Assembly: GCF_027923905.1 (NCBI RefSeq)
Contig: NZ_AP026966.1
Coordinates: 4,899,001 to 4,963,000 of the forward strand
Length of the DNA stretch: 64,000 bases
Source of the DNA: Massilia varians
Lineage (GTDB): Bacteria; Pseudomonadota; Gammaproteobacteria; Burkholderiales; Burkholderiaceae_D
Direction: 5' to 3'
Positions 18,139 through 27,811 of the stretch are shown here, one piece after another. The position numbers and the translations under genes were made by a program. The stretch's first letter is position 1. Each line of letters begins with the position of its first letter. The notes beneath the pieces were generated by a model. That model saw only the letters and a program-made list of their open reading frames with translations. It was not told the DNA's origin and did not search any database.

Positions 18139-18220
18139 TTTCGGCTCATCCGGCTCAGCCAATCCTTATGCAACTCACATTGACGTACCCGAGTGGGGCG
18201 CTGCCAACGCGGGCTGCTCC

Positions 18221-19021
18221 ATGATTTCTCCACTGATGCTGCGCGGCCTGTGGGCCTACCGCGGTTTCGTGCTGGGCAGCGTCAAGCGCGAATTCCAGTC
18301 GAAATACGTGAACGCGATGCTGGGCGCCGTCTGGTCGGTGCTCAGCCCGCTCGCCATGATCCTCGTGTACACGGTGATCTTTTCCGAGGTCATGCGTGCC
18401 AAGCTGCCGGGCAACGCCTCCGGCGCCGCCTACTCCATCTACCTGTGCGCCGGCATCCTGACCTGGGGCTTGTTCGCCGAGATCGTCGCACGGGGACAGA
18501 ACATGTTCCTCGAGCAGGCTAACCTGATCAAGAAAATCAGCTTCCCGCGCATCTGCCTGCCGATCATCGTCGTGCTCAACGCCCTGGTGAACTTCGGCGT
18601 CATCTTCGGCCTGTTCCTGGTCTACCTGCTCGCCTCGGGCAATTTCCCGGGACCGGTGTTCTTCGCCATCATCCCGGTGCTGCTGCTGCAGATCCTGCTG
18701 GCCATCGGCCTGGGGATGGTGAGCGGCATCCTGAACGTGTTCTTCCGCGACGTCGGCCAGTTCGTCACGATCGCGATGCAGTTCTGGTTCTGGCTCACGC
18801 CGATCGTCTACCCGGCCTCGATCCTGCCGGAAGCGGCGCGGCCGATCCTGGTCTACAACCCGATGGCGGCCGTGGTGGGGGCGCACCAGGCGATCCTGGT
18901 CGAAGGCCGCCTGCCCGACTGGAACGCGCTGATCCCGGCCGCCTTGCTGGCCCTGCTGCTGTGCATCCTGGGCATGCGCCTGTTCCGCAAGCGCTCCGGC
19001 GAAATGGTGGATGAACTCTGA
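18221..19021 (+). CDS. wzm: ABC-2 polysaccharide export permease (Wzm type)
   Basis: 266 residues with six membrane helices and the ABC-2 polysaccharide exporter pattern: an amphipathic N-terminus (FVLGSVKREFQSKYVNAMLG), then RDVGQFVTIAMQFWFWLTPIVY and YNPMAAVVGAHQAIL. It forms the transmembrane channel that moves lipid-linked glycan across the inner membrane with the ATPase of the next gene. The stop and next ATG share a base (TGATG). It is the first gene of the operon. Confidence 0.94.
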   Translation: MISPLMLRGLWAYRGFVLGSVKREFQSKYVNAMLGAVWSVLSPLAMILVYTVIFSEVMRAKLPGNASGAAYSIYLCAGILTWGLFAEIVARGQNMFLEQANLIKKISFPRICLPIIVVLNALVNFGVIFGLFLVYLLASGNFPGPVFFAIIPVLLLQILLAIGLGMVSGILNVFFRDVGQFVTIAMQFWFWLTPIVYPASILPEAARPILVYNPMAAVVGAHQAILVEGRLPDWNALIPAALLALLLCILGMRLFRKRSGEMVDEL

Positions 19022-20253
19022 TGGGCAGCATCGTCGTTCAAAATCTGGGCAAGGCCTACAAGCAGTACCCGACGCGCTGGTCGCGCCTGGGCGAATGGCT
19101 GCTGCCGCTGCGCGGTCCGCGCCACAAGCTCAAGTGGGTGCTCACCGACATCAACTTTCGGGTCTCGCCGGGCGAAGCCGTGGGCCTGATCGGCATCAAC
19201 GGCGCGGGCAAAAGCACCCTGCTCAAGCTGATCACCGGCACCACCCAGCCCACCACCGGCAGCGTCTGGATGGAAGGCCGCGTGGCCGCCCTGCTGGAAC
19301 TGGGCATGGGCTTCCACCCCGACTTCACCGGACGCCAGAACGTCTACATGGCCGGCCAGCTGCTGGGCATGACGGTGGACGAGATCACGGCGCTGATGCC
19401 GCAGATCGAGGCCTTCGCCGACATCGGCGACTACATGGACCAGCCGGTGCGCGTCTACTCGAGCGGCATGCAGATGCGCGTGGCCTTCTCGGTCGCCACC
19501 GCGCGCCGTCCCGACATCCTGATCGTCGACGAGGCGCTGTCGGTGGGCGACGCCTACTTCCAGCACAAGTCCTTCGATCGCATCCGCCAGTTCCGCCAGC
19601 AGGGCACCACGCTGCTGCTGGTGTCGCACGACAAGCAGGCGATCCAGTCGGTGTGCGACCGCGCCATCCTGCTCGATGGCGGCCGCCTGGCGAAGCAGGG
19701 CAGGCCGGAAGAGATCATGGACTACTACAACGCCATGATCGCGGAGCGCGAGAACGAGACCGTGCGCCTGAACGAGGCCGGCGGCAAGGTCCAGACCATT
19801 TCCGGCACCGGCGAAGCCACGGTCGGCGACATCGCCCTGCTCGACGAGAACGGCGAGCGGGTCGAGGTGGTCGACGTCGGCGCGGCCGTCACGCTGGAAG
19901 TCAAGGTGAAGGTCAATGCCCCCATCCCGCGCATGGTGCTCGGCTACATGATCAAGGACCGCCTCGGCCAGCCGATGTACGGCACCAACACCCACCTGAA
20001 ACAGTTGCCCCTCGAGGACGTGGCGGCTGGCGAGGAAGTGGTGTACCGCTTTGCCTTCCCGATGAACCTCGGCCCCGGCACCTATTCGGTGGCGACCGCG
20101 ATCGTCAGCACCGAGACCCACCTGGTGAACAACTACGAATGGCGCGACCTGGCGCTGGTGTTCACCGTGATGAACATGCGTCGTCCCCACTTCGAGGGCT
20201 CGGCCTGGCTCGACCCGGCCGTCGACATCCAACGTTCCCCATTGAGCACATGA
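19021..20253 (+). CDS. wzt: Polysaccharide export ATPase with glycan-recognition domain (Wzt type)
   Basis: 410 residues. N-terminal ABC domain (about 1-240): Walker A GINGAGKST, signature YSSGMQMR, Walker B ILIVDEAL, switch His in LLVSHD. Residues 270-400 form a beta-sandwich of the Wzt C-terminal type (DIALLDENGERVEVVDVG and onward), which in O9a-type systems binds the modified non-reducing end of the chain before export. The presence of this domain implies a capped polymer, and the FkbM methyltransferase next door could supply the cap. That link is inference. The end overlaps the next ATG (ATGA). Confidence 0.94.
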   Translation: MGSIVVQNLGKAYKQYPTRWSRLGEWLLPLRGPRHKLKWVLTDINFRVSPGEAVGLIGINGAGKSTLLKLITGTTQPTTGSVWMEGRVAALLELGMGFHPDFTGRQNVYMAGQLLGMTVDEITALMPQIEAFADIGDYMDQPVRVYSSGMQMRVAFSVATARRPDILIVDEALSVGDAYFQHKSFDRIRQFRQQGTTLLLVSHDKQAIQSVCDRAILLDGGRLAKQGRPEEIMDYYNAMIAERENETVRLNEAGGKVQTISGTGEATVGDIALLDENGERVEVVDVGAAVTLEVKVKVNAPIPRMVLGYMIKDRLGQPMYGTNTHLKQLPLEDVAAGEEVVYRFAFPMNLGPGTYSVATAIVSTETHLVNNYEWRDLALVFTVMNMRRPHFEGSAWLDPAVDIQRSPLST

Positions 20254-21548
20254 GTTTCATTTCCTACTCCCAGAACGCCGAGGACGTGCTGCTGTGGCGC
20301 GCGCTCGGACACGTCCAGGACGGCTTCTACATCGACGTCGGCGCCAACGATCCCGAAGAGCATTCGGTCACCAAGGCCTTCTACGACGCCGGCTGGCGCG
20401 GCATCAGCATCGAGCCGCTGCCCTCCTTCCACCAGGCCTTCCTCGAGCAGCGCCCGCGCGACGTCAACCTGGCGATCGCCGCCGGCAGCGCGAACGGCGA
20501 ACTGACCCTGTACGACACCCCGCAGGTGCGCGGCTGGGCCTCGCCGGAACAGTCGGTGGCCGAACTGCACCGCTCGGAAGGCCACGAAGTCGTCGAACTG
20601 ACCGTGCCGGTGCGCACCCTGGCCTCGGTCTGCGAAGAACACGTGCAGGGCCGCCAGATCCACTTCCTGAAGATCGACGTCGAAGGCTTCGAGGGCGAAG
20701 TGCTCAAGGGGATGGATTTCGCGCGCTGGCGTCCCTGGGTGCTGGTGATCGAAGCCACGCTGCCGAACAGCCGCGAAACCAACCATGCGTCCTGGGAGCA
20801 CCTGGTGACGAGCCAGCGCTACCGCTTCGTGTGGTTCGATGGCCTAAACCGCTACTACGTGGCAGAAGAGCACAGCGAACTGGCGCAGCACTTCGGCATC
20901 CAGCCGAACGTGTTCGACGACTACATCTCGCACCACCTCGACAAGTCCTGGGGCGCCGCCAAGCGGCTGTCGGCATCGCTCAAGGCGACCGAGCAGGCGG
21001 CGCGCGACAACGCCGAACGCGCGGCACGCTCGATCGAACAGGCCCACCAGGCCACGATGCTGGCGCAGCAGGCGCTCCAGCAGGCCGAGCAGCAAAAGCG
21101 CGAAGCCGACGAGCAGATCCTGGCGCTGCAGGACGCGCTGGCCACGGCGCAGCTGAGCAGCCACCACCTGACCGTGTGGGCGCAGGACATGGAAGCGCGC
21201 CTGATGGCCACCTATGCCAGCACCTCGTGGAAGGTCACCAGGCCGCTGCGCGCTTTGGGGCGCGTGCTGCGCGCGCTGCGCCGTCCCGGCCTGGCGCGCC
21301 GCCTCGTCACCCGGATCACGGACAACGAGCGCATGCGCCGCCTCCTGATCCCGGTGCTGCTGCGCTATCCCGCACTGGGCAAGCGGGTCAGCAGCTCGCT
21401 GGCCGCCATCAAGGCCGCACCGGAACCGGCCGCGCCCGGCGCGGCGGCGGTCCCCGAAGAACTCAAGGGCCTGCCGGTCTCGGTGCGGGCGGTGCTGGGC
21501 GACCTGCAGCGCGCCCGCGGCCAGGCTGGAAACAGGGCAGGACAATAG
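20250..21548 (+). CDS. FkbM-family methyltransferase with a coiled-coil C-terminus
   Basis: 432 residues. Residues 1-230 hold an FkbM methyltransferase: SYSQNAEDVLLWRAL, the SAM-site GFYIDVGANDPEEHSVTK and the later HFLKIDVEGFEGEVLKG. Residues 235-320 are a strong coiled coil rich in Ala, Glu and Gln, followed by the STSWKVTRPLRALGR motif found at the ends of many polysaccharide glycosyltransferases and methyltransferases. It may methylate the growing chain, either as decoration or as the terminator that Wzt recognises. The coiled coil could act as a length ruler, as in WbdD; this is inference. Confidence 0.88.
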   Translation: MSFISYSQNAEDVLLWRALGHVQDGFYIDVGANDPEEHSVTKAFYDAGWRGISIEPLPSFHQAFLEQRPRDVNLAIAAGSANGELTLYDTPQVRGWASPEQSVAELHRSEGHEVVELTVPVRTLASVCEEHVQGRQIHFLKIDVEGFEGEVLKGMDFARWRPWVLVIEATLPNSRETNHASWEHLVTSQRYRFVWFDGLNRYYVAEEHSELAQHFGIQPNVFDDYISHHLDKSWGAAKRLSASLKATEQAARDNAERAARSIEQAHQATMLAQQALQQAEQQKREADEQILALQDALATAQLSSHHLTVWAQDMEARLMATYASTSWKVTRPLRALGRVLRALRRPGLARRLVTRITDNERMRRLLIPVLLRYPALGKRVSSSLAAIKAAPEPAAPGAAAVPEELKGLPVSVRAVLGDLQRARGQAGNRAGQ

Positions 21549-21557
21549 AGATCAGCT

Positions 21558-24467
21558 ATGCGTATCGTCATCGACTTCCTTCACGCGCAAGACCGCCTCG
21601 AGCCGGCTGCGTTGAACATGGCACAAGCCCTTGCCGCTAGCGCCGGCACGCGCGAACTGTGGATCGCCGCGCCCCTGGGCGAGCCGGCCCTGCTCGAAGA
21701 GCTGCGCCTGGCCTTCCCCGGCCGCGTGCGCGCGATTGACCTGGGCGGCCATGCATTGGGCGGCAACGAACGCCTGCGGCCGGCCCTGCGCGAACATGCG
21801 CTGGCCAGCCTGTGCCCCGACGTGGTGCTGGTGCCGCGCGCGGCCGACAGGAGCGCCGCCGCCCTGCCCTTCCCGGTGCTGCATCGTGCGCCGCAAGGGC
21901 TGGACGCCGCCGCCCTGCTGGTCGAACTGGACGCCACCGCCGCCGAGCGCAGCAGCCGCGCGCCGGCGGCCCGCCCGAAGCTCGCCTACGTCTCGCCACT
22001 GCCGCCGGTCAAATCCGGCATCGCCGACTACAGCGCCGAGCTGGTGCCGGAGCTGGCGAAGTACTACGACATCGTGCTGGTGGTCGACCAGGACTCGGTG
22101 GTCGACGCGCGCCTGGAAGGCTTCCCGCTGCACGGCCCCGACTGGCTGCGCGCCCATGCGCATGGGTTCGAGCGCGTGGTCTACCACGTCGGCAACTCGC
22201 ACGCGCACCAGCACATGTTCGAGCTGATCCGCGAGGTGCCGGGCATCGTGGTGCTGCACGACTTCTTCCTGTCGGGCGTGCTCGACAACCTGGAGCGCGA
22301 AGCCTACCTGCCGCAGGGGTTCATCAAGGCACTGTACGAATCGCACGGCTACACCGGCCTGCTCGGCCACCATAGGTCAGGCCGCAATCCCGCGATCTGG
22401 AAGTACCCGCTCAACAAGGGCGTGCTCGACAACGCCACTGGCGTGATCGTCCATTCCGACTTCTCGAAACAACTGGCAAACGAATGGTATGGCCCGGACG
22501 CGGCACGCGGCTGGCACACGATTCCGCTGCTGCGCGGCCGCCCCGAGGGCTCGGCCACGCCGGCGGCGCGCGTCGCCGCCCGTGCGCGCCTGGGCATCCA
22601 GGACGGCGACTATCTCGTCACCACCTTCGGCATGCTGGGCCGCACCAAGCTCAACGAAGAGCTGCTCGACGCCTACCTGGCCTCGCCCCTGGCGCAGGAC
22701 CCGCGCTGCCGCCTGGTCTTCGTCGGCGAGAACGACCCCGGCCTGTACGGCGCCAACCTGGCGCGCAAGATCGCCGCCAGCGAAGCCGCCGGCCGCATCC
22801 GGATCGCCGGCTTCGTCGACGCCGCCACCTATGCCGACTACCTCGCCGCCAGCGACTGCGCGGTGCAGCTGCGCGCCTCGACCCGCGGCGAAACCTCGGC
22901 CTCGGTGCTCGATTGCCTGCTGTACGGCATCCCGACCATCGTCAACGCCCACGGCTCGACCGCCTCGATCGACGACGCGCTGCTGCTGAAGCTGCAGGAT
23001 GGCTTCAAGACATCGGAGCTGGCCGATGCGCTGGCGCGCCTGCACGGCGATGCCGCGCTGCGTGCCGGCCTCGCCCAGCGGGCGCTGGCCCACATGGAAC
23101 GCGAGCATGCGCCCGCCCATGTCGGCAAGCTGTATGCCGAGGCCATCGAAGCGGTCGCGCAGCGCAGTCCCTGGGCCGCCTACCGCAAGCTGGTACGGGC
23201 CAGCGCGCCGCACTGCCCGGACGCCGAGCTGCCGGCCCTGGCGTCGGCGATCGCCTTCAACCATGCGCCCACGGCGCCGCGCCAGCTGCTGGTGGACATT
23301 TCCGCCATGGTGCAGTCCGACCTCAAGACCGGCATCCAGCGCGTGGTGCGCAGCATTCTCCTGTCGATGATCGCGGATCCGCCGCCGGGCTTCCGGGTCG
23401 AGCCGGTGTATTCGCACGGCGGCAACCGCAGCTACCAGTACGCGCGCCAGTTCGGCCTGGGCATGGTCGGCGAAACCGGCCTGCTGCTGGAAGACGCGCC
23501 GGTCGACCTGCGTCCCGGCGACATCTTCTTCGGCCTCGACCTGTTCACCAACGGCACCTCGCAGAACGAGAACCTGCTGCAGTCGATGCGCGCGCGCGGC
23601 GTCGGCATCTATTTCGTGGTGTTCGACATCCTGCCGATGCTGCGTCCGGACGTCTTCCCCTTCGGCACCGAGCAGTACTTCGGCGACTTCCTGCGCACCG
23701 TGCACAAGGTGTCGGACGGCGTGCTGTGCATCTCGCGCGCCGTGGCGGACGAACTGGCCGGCTGGATCGAGGTCCAAGGCTTGAAGCGACGCGCGCCGTT
23801 GCGGCTCGGCCACTTCCACCTGGGCGCCGACATCGACGCCAGCGCGCCGAGCTTCGGCCTGCCGCCGGACGCAGGGCACGTGCTGGCCGCGCTGGCGCAG
23901 CGTCCCAGCTTCATCATGGTCGGCACCGTCGAGCCGCGCAAGGGCCACACCCAGGCGCTGGACGCCTTCGAGCTGTTGTGGGAGCGCGGCGAGGACGTCA
24001 ACCTCGTGGTCGTCGGCAAGCAGGGCTGGATGATGGAGAAGCTGTGCGAGCGCATGGCCGCGCATCCGGAAAAATCGAAGCGCCTGTTCTGGATGAACGG
24101 CATCTCGGACGAGATGCTGCTCAAGCTCTACGCCGCCTCCTCGGCGCTGCTGTCGCCGTCCGAAGGCGAAGGCTTCGGCCTGCCGCTGATCGAAGCGGCC
24201 CAGCACGGCATCCCGATCATCGCGCGCAGCCTGCCGGTGTTCCGCGAAGTGGCGGGCGAACACGCCTATTACTTCGACGGCCTGGCCCCCTCAGCCCTGG
24301 CCGACGCGATCCAGGCATGGCTGGCGCTCCAGCGCGAAGGCAAGGCGCCGCAGTCGACCGGCATGCCCTGGCTGACCTGGGACCAGAGCGCCCGCCAGGT
24401 GCTCGACGGCCTGGTGCGCCAGCAGTGGTACCGCGTGCTTCCCGGCCTTGATACCGGCCATGCTTGA
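21558..24467 (+). CDS. Fused double GT4 glycosyltransferase
   Basis: 969 residues. After a variable N-terminus come two GT4-type (GT-B fold) units: one at about 150-530 (start SPLPPVKSGIADYS, an opening typical of mannosyltransferases) and one at about 565-960 (QRPSFIMVGTVEPRKGH; SPSEGEGFGLPLIEA). The second unit has the full EX7E motif. In the first the matching region reads RGETSASVLDCL, with Asp instead of the second Glu. The protein probably adds two successive sugars, or the first unit may be degenerate. It begins 9 bases after the FkbM gene, and its last 8 bases overlap the next gene. Confidence 0.9.
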   Translation: MRIVIDFLHAQDRLEPAALNMAQALAASAGTRELWIAAPLGEPALLEELRLAFPGRVRAIDLGGHALGGNERLRPALREHALASLCPDVVLVPRAADRSAAALPFPVLHRAPQGLDAAALLVELDATAAERSSRAPAARPKLAYVSPLPPVKSGIADYSAELVPELAKYYDIVLVVDQDSVVDARLEGFPLHGPDWLRAHAHGFERVVYHVGNSHAHQHMFELIREVPGIVVLHDFFLSGVLDNLEREAYLPQGFIKALYESHGYTGLLGHHRSGRNPAIWKYPLNKGVLDNATGVIVHSDFSKQLANEWYGPDAARGWHTIPLLRGRPEGSATPAARVAARARLGIQDGDYLVTTFGMLGRTKLNEELLDAYLASPLAQDPRCRLVFVGENDPGLYGANLARKIAASEAAGRIRIAGFVDAATYADYLAASDCAVQLRASTRGETSASVLDCLLYGIPTIVNAHGSTASIDDALLLKLQDGFKTSELADALARLHGDAALRAGLAQRALAHMEREHAPAHVGKLYAEAIEAVAQRSPWAAYRKLVRASAPHCPDAELPALASAIAFNHAPTAPRQLLVDISAMVQSDLKTGIQRVVRSILLSMIADPPPGFRVEPVYSHGGNRSYQYARQFGLGMVGETGLLLEDAPVDLRPGDIFFGLDLFTNGTSQNENLLQSMRARGVGIYFVVFDILPMLRPDVFPFGTEQYFGDFLRTVHKVSDGVLCISRAVADELAGWIEVQGLKRRAPLRLGHFHLGADIDASAPSFGLPPDAGHVLAALAQRPSFIMVGTVEPRKGHTQALDAFELLWERGEDVNLVVVGKQGWMMEKLCERMAAHPEKSKRLFWMNGISDEMLLKLYAASSALLSPSEGEGFGLPLIEAAQHGIPIIARSLPVFREVAGEHAYYFDGLAPSALADAIQAWLALQREGKAPQSTGMPWLTWDQSARQVLDGLVRQQWYRVLPGLDTGHA

Positions 24468-26385
24468 GCGCTGGCGCTTCCCGCTGCTGGTCGCACTCAG
24501 CTTGTGCGGCCTGCTCGCCATGTACAAGCCCTACTACGGCGGCGACGTGGTCGAGTATGCGGTCGCCACCGTGGCGATCGCCGACCATGGCTCGCCCGAC
24601 ATCCGTCCTGGCGACATCGCCCGCGTACGCGCCCTGCTGCCGGGCATGTTCGTCGAACCCTACGACCTGCTCGAACGCGGCATGCGCGCGGGCGAGCAGC
24701 AGCTGTACGCGGCCTTCGTGCGCGGGCGCGACGGCGACGTCTTCCCGGTGCATTACTTCGGCTATTCGCTGCTGGCGGCCGGGCCGTTCAAGCTGTTCGA
24801 GGCGCTCGGCGTCCCGCCGTTCAAGGCCTTCCAGGCGGTCAACCTGGCGGCGGTGTTCATGCTCGCGCTGGCGCTGCGCCGCTTCTTTGGTTCCGAAGCC
24901 AAGGCCTGGCTCGGCCTGGGCCTGTTCATGCTGTGCGGCGGCGCCCTCTACCTGCACTGGACCAGCCCGGAATGCGTGAGCGCGGCCCTGCTGCTGGCCG
25001 GCCTGCTGTTCTACACCAGCGGGGCGCCGCTGGCCGGCAGCGTGCTGGCCGGGCTGGCCGGGCAGCAGAACCCCACCATCCTGTTCTTCTTCGTGTTCGC
25101 GCCCCTGTTCAAGCTGTGGCTCGACTACGACCGCACGCAAGGCGGGTTGACAGGACTGCGGGCCAACCTGCGCGCCCAGCTCACCCGCCGCAACATCCTC
25201 GGCCTGGCCGGCGGCATGGCGGTGTTCGCGCTGCCGCCGCTGTTCAACCTGTGGCAGTTCGGCGTGCCCAACATCATCGCCAAGCTGTTCTCCGACCCCA
25301 GCCTGGTCGGCGCGGCGCGCCTGCTGTCCTTCTACTTCGACCTGAACCAGGGCATGATCATCGGCATTCCCGGCCTGCTGCTGGTGCTGCTCCTGAGCCT
25401 GCGCCGCATGGACGGACGCGTGCGCGGCGTGCTGCTGCTCGCCGCCCTGATGACGCTGGCGCTGGCGCTGCCCGCGCTGGCCGTGCTGAACTGGAACTCG
25501 GGCGCGGCCGGCGTCATGCGCTACGCCTTCTGGGCCGCAATGCCCTTCCTGTTCGCGCTGCTGGTGCTGCTGCGCCGCCTGCCGCGCTGGCCGCAGTTGG
25601 CAGTGGTCGGCCTGGCGGCCAGCCAGGCGGCGGCCATGGTCCATGCCGGCAGCTATGAGTACGTCCATTTCAGCCCCGTCGCCTCGCTCCTGCTGGAACA
25701 CGCCCCGCAGCGCTACCATCCGGAGCCCGAGATCTTCGCCGAGCGCGCCGGCCACCACGACAACTACATCCGGCCCGACCAGGTCTACACCCTCCAGCGC
25801 GGCGGCGCGGCGCTCAAGACCCTGGTCAACGCGGCCAACCCGCACCTGGACGAGCAGCTGTGCGGCCGCGGCGCCAGCCTGGCGCCCGACCTGCCGACCG
25901 TGGCCAGCACGCGCGGCTGGCGCTACATCGACGGGCCGCTGCGCTGCGTGGCGGGCGCCTACGTCCAGCGCAGCTTCGGCTTCGAGGCGCTGCGCGCCGG
26001 CGAAGCCGTGGCGCTGGTGTCGGGCTGGAGCCATCTGGAAGCGAACGGTCCCGGCTGGGACGGCGCCTGGTCGCTCGGCGCGCGCTCGCGCCTGCGCGTG
26101 GAGGTCGACGGCGGCGCGGTCCAGGCCCTGCTCATCAACGGCAACTACCTGGCGCCGAACCGCCGGACCCGCGTCATCGTGAACGGCCAGGATCTCGGCT
26201 GGCATGCGCTCGACCAGGCCGGTCCGCTTGCCTTGCCGGCGCAGTTGTCACAAAGCGCCCGCGCCGCCACCCTCGACATCGAACTCGAACATGCCTCGCC
26301 CACCTCACCCGGTCCGGGCGACCCGCGCCTCCTCGCCTTCTTCCTGCGCGAGGTCAGCGTACGCCAACACCCCAGCAAGCCATGA
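24460..26385 (+). CDS. Large polytopic membrane protein of the polysaccharide operon
   Basis: 641 residues from the ATG at 24460, overlapping the previous stop by 8 bases. About ten membrane helices (residues 5-400) are followed by a soluble C-terminal part (about 410-641) that ends in a beta-rich domain (LVSGWSHLEANGPGWDG; DPRLLAFFLREVSV). The first periplasmic loop contains GGDVVEYA, with an Asp in the place used by GT-C enzymes. A GT-C type sugar transferase using a polyprenyl-phosphate donor is the best guess, not proven. The C-terminal domain resembles those of the products at 27808 and 29868. Confidence 0.75.
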   Translation: MLERWRFPLLVALSLCGLLAMYKPYYGGDVVEYAVATVAIADHGSPDIRPGDIARVRALLPGMFVEPYDLLERGMRAGEQQLYAAFVRGRDGDVFPVHYFGYSLLAAGPFKLFEALGVPPFKAFQAVNLAAVFMLALALRRFFGSEAKAWLGLGLFMLCGGALYLHWTSPECVSAALLLAGLLFYTSGAPLAGSVLAGLAGQQNPTILFFFVFAPLFKLWLDYDRTQGGLTGLRANLRAQLTRRNILGLAGGMAVFALPPLFNLWQFGVPNIIAKLFSDPSLVGAARLLSFYFDLNQGMIIGIPGLLLVLLLSLRRMDGRVRGVLLLAALMTLALALPALAVLNWNSGAAGVMRYAFWAAMPFLFALLVLLRRLPRWPQLAVVGLAASQAAAMVHAGSYEYVHFSPVASLLLEHAPQRYHPEPEIFAERAGHHDNYIRPDQVYTLQRGGAALKTLVNAANPHLDEQLCGRGASLAPDLPTVASTRGWRYIDGPLRCVAGAYVQRSFGFEALRAGEAVALVSGWSHLEANGPGWDGAWSLGARSRLRVEVDGGAVQALLINGNYLAPNRRTRVIVNGQDLGWHALDQAGPLALPAQLSQSARAATLDIELEHASPTSPGPGDPRLLAFFLREVSVRQHPSKP

Positions 26386-27422
26386 ACGCTCCTGATGCCA
26401 GCACCATGAATCCTCCCCTTGCCAGCGCGCTGCCGGTCACGCCGATCGGCGTGCCCGACGCGGTCGCGGTCGTGATCCCCAGCTACAAGGTCACCCGCCA
26501 CATCCCGGGCGTGATCGCGGGCATCGGCCCCGAAGTCAGCCGCATCTATGTGGTGGACGACAAGTGCCCGGACGGCAGCGGCGCCTTTGTCCGCGAACAC
26601 TGCCGCGACCCGCGCGTGGTTGTGCTGGAGCACGCCGAGAACCAGGGCGTGGGCGGCGCCGTCATGACCGGCTACCGCGCCGCCATCGCGGACGGCGCCA
26701 GGGTGATGGTCAAGATCGACGGCGACGGCCAGATGGATGGCGCCCTGATCCCCAGCTTCGTCGCGCCGATCCTGGCGGGCGAGGCCGACTACACCAAGGG
26801 CAACCGCTTCTTCAACCTGGAACGCCTGGGCGCGATGCCGCCGATGCGCCTGTTCGGCAATGCGATGCTGTCCCTGATCACCAAGCTGTCCTCGGGCTAC
26901 TGGGACCTGTTCGACCCGACCAACGGCTACACCGCGATCCACGCCGACTGCGCGCGCTACCTGCCCTTCGACAAGATCAGCAAGCGCTATTTCTTCGAAT
27001 CGGACATGCTGTTCCGCCTGAACATCCTGGGCGCGGTGGTGGCCGACGTGCCGATGGACGCGGTCTATGGCGACGAGGTCAGCAACCTCAAGATCTCGCG
27101 GGTCGTGACCGAATTCTTCACCAAGCACGTGCGCAACTTCGGCAAGCGCATCTTCTACAACTACTACCTGCGCAACATGTCGGTGGCCTCGATCGAGCTG
27201 CCGCTCGGGATCCTGCTCACGCTGTTCGGCGCCATCTACGGCATCACGCACTGGATCGCCTCGGCCCAGGATGGCGTCGCCACCCCGGCGGGCACCGTGA
27301 TGCTGGCCGCGCTGCCGGTGATCATGGGCGTGCAGCTGATCCTCGCCTTCATCGCGCACGACGTCGCCTCGGTGCCGCGCCGTCCGCTGCACAAGAAGAC
27401 CCTGTACCGCAGCAAGCCATGA
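26382..27422 (+). CDS. GT2 glycosyltransferase, dolichol-phosphate mannosyltransferase (GtrB/DPM1) type
   Basis: 346 residues. GT2 domain (about 20-240): VAVVIPSYKVTRHIPGVI, VVDDKCPDGSG, MVKIDGDGQMD (DXD-like) and the YWDLFDPTNGYTAI loop. Two C-terminal membrane helices follow (about 270-325). Such enzymes load a sugar onto undecaprenyl phosphate for use outside the membrane. The next gene encodes a GtrA-type flippase and two GT-C-like proteins follow, so together they resemble a Gtr module. The ATGs overlap the neighbouring stops on both sides (ATGA). Confidence 0.9.
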   Translation: MNAPDASTMNPPLASALPVTPIGVPDAVAVVIPSYKVTRHIPGVIAGIGPEVSRIYVVDDKCPDGSGAFVREHCRDPRVVVLEHAENQGVGGAVMTGYRAAIADGARVMVKIDGDGQMDGALIPSFVAPILAGEADYTKGNRFFNLERLGAMPPMRLFGNAMLSLITKLSSGYWDLFDPTNGYTAIHADCARYLPFDKISKRYFFESDMLFRLNILGAVVADVPMDAVYGDEVSNLKISRVVTEFFTKHVRNFGKRIFYNYYLRNMSVASIELPLGILLTLFGAIYGITHWIASAQDGVATPAGTVMLAALPVIMGVQLILAFIAHDVASVPRRPLHKKTLYRSKP

Positions 27423-27811
27423 GCCCGGCCAAGATCGCTTCAAAACTGGCGTCGCGCCAGTTCGCCGTCTACGTCACCGGCGGCGTGCTGTGCGCGCTGG
27501 TCGACATCGGCCTGATGCAGCTGCTGCTGGGGACGGGCTTTCACCATAGCGCGGCCGCCAGCGCCGGCTTCGCGGCCGGGCTGCTGGTCAACTTCGCCTT
27601 CCACTCGGGCGTCACCTTCAACGCCTCGGCCAATCCCGCGAGCTTCGCGCGCTACCTGTGCCTGGTCGTCCTCAACTACGTGCTGACCCTGGGGTGCGTG
27701 GCCCTGGCGCAGGCGCTGGCGGGCAATCCCCTGCTCGGCAAGATCCTGTCGCTGCCGCTGGTGGCGGTGAACGGCTTCCTGCTCGGTAAATACTGGATCT
27801 TCAAGCCATGA
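27419..27811 (+). CDS. GtrA-family membrane protein, probable lipid-linked sugar flippase
   Basis: 130 residues, four membrane helices, with the GtrA pattern FAVYVTGGVLCALVDIGLMQLL, then AGFAAGLLVNFAFHSGVTF and a basic end LGKYWIFKP. It probably flips the undecaprenyl-phosphate sugar made by the GT2 enzyme. It overlaps both neighbours by 4 bases. Confidence 0.88.
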   Translation: MSPAKIASKLASRQFAVYVTGGVLCALVDIGLMQLLLGTGFHHSAAASAGFAAGLLVNFAFHSGVTFNASANPASFARYLCLVVLNYVLTLGCVALAQALAGNPLLGKILSLPLVAVNGFLLGKYWIFKP

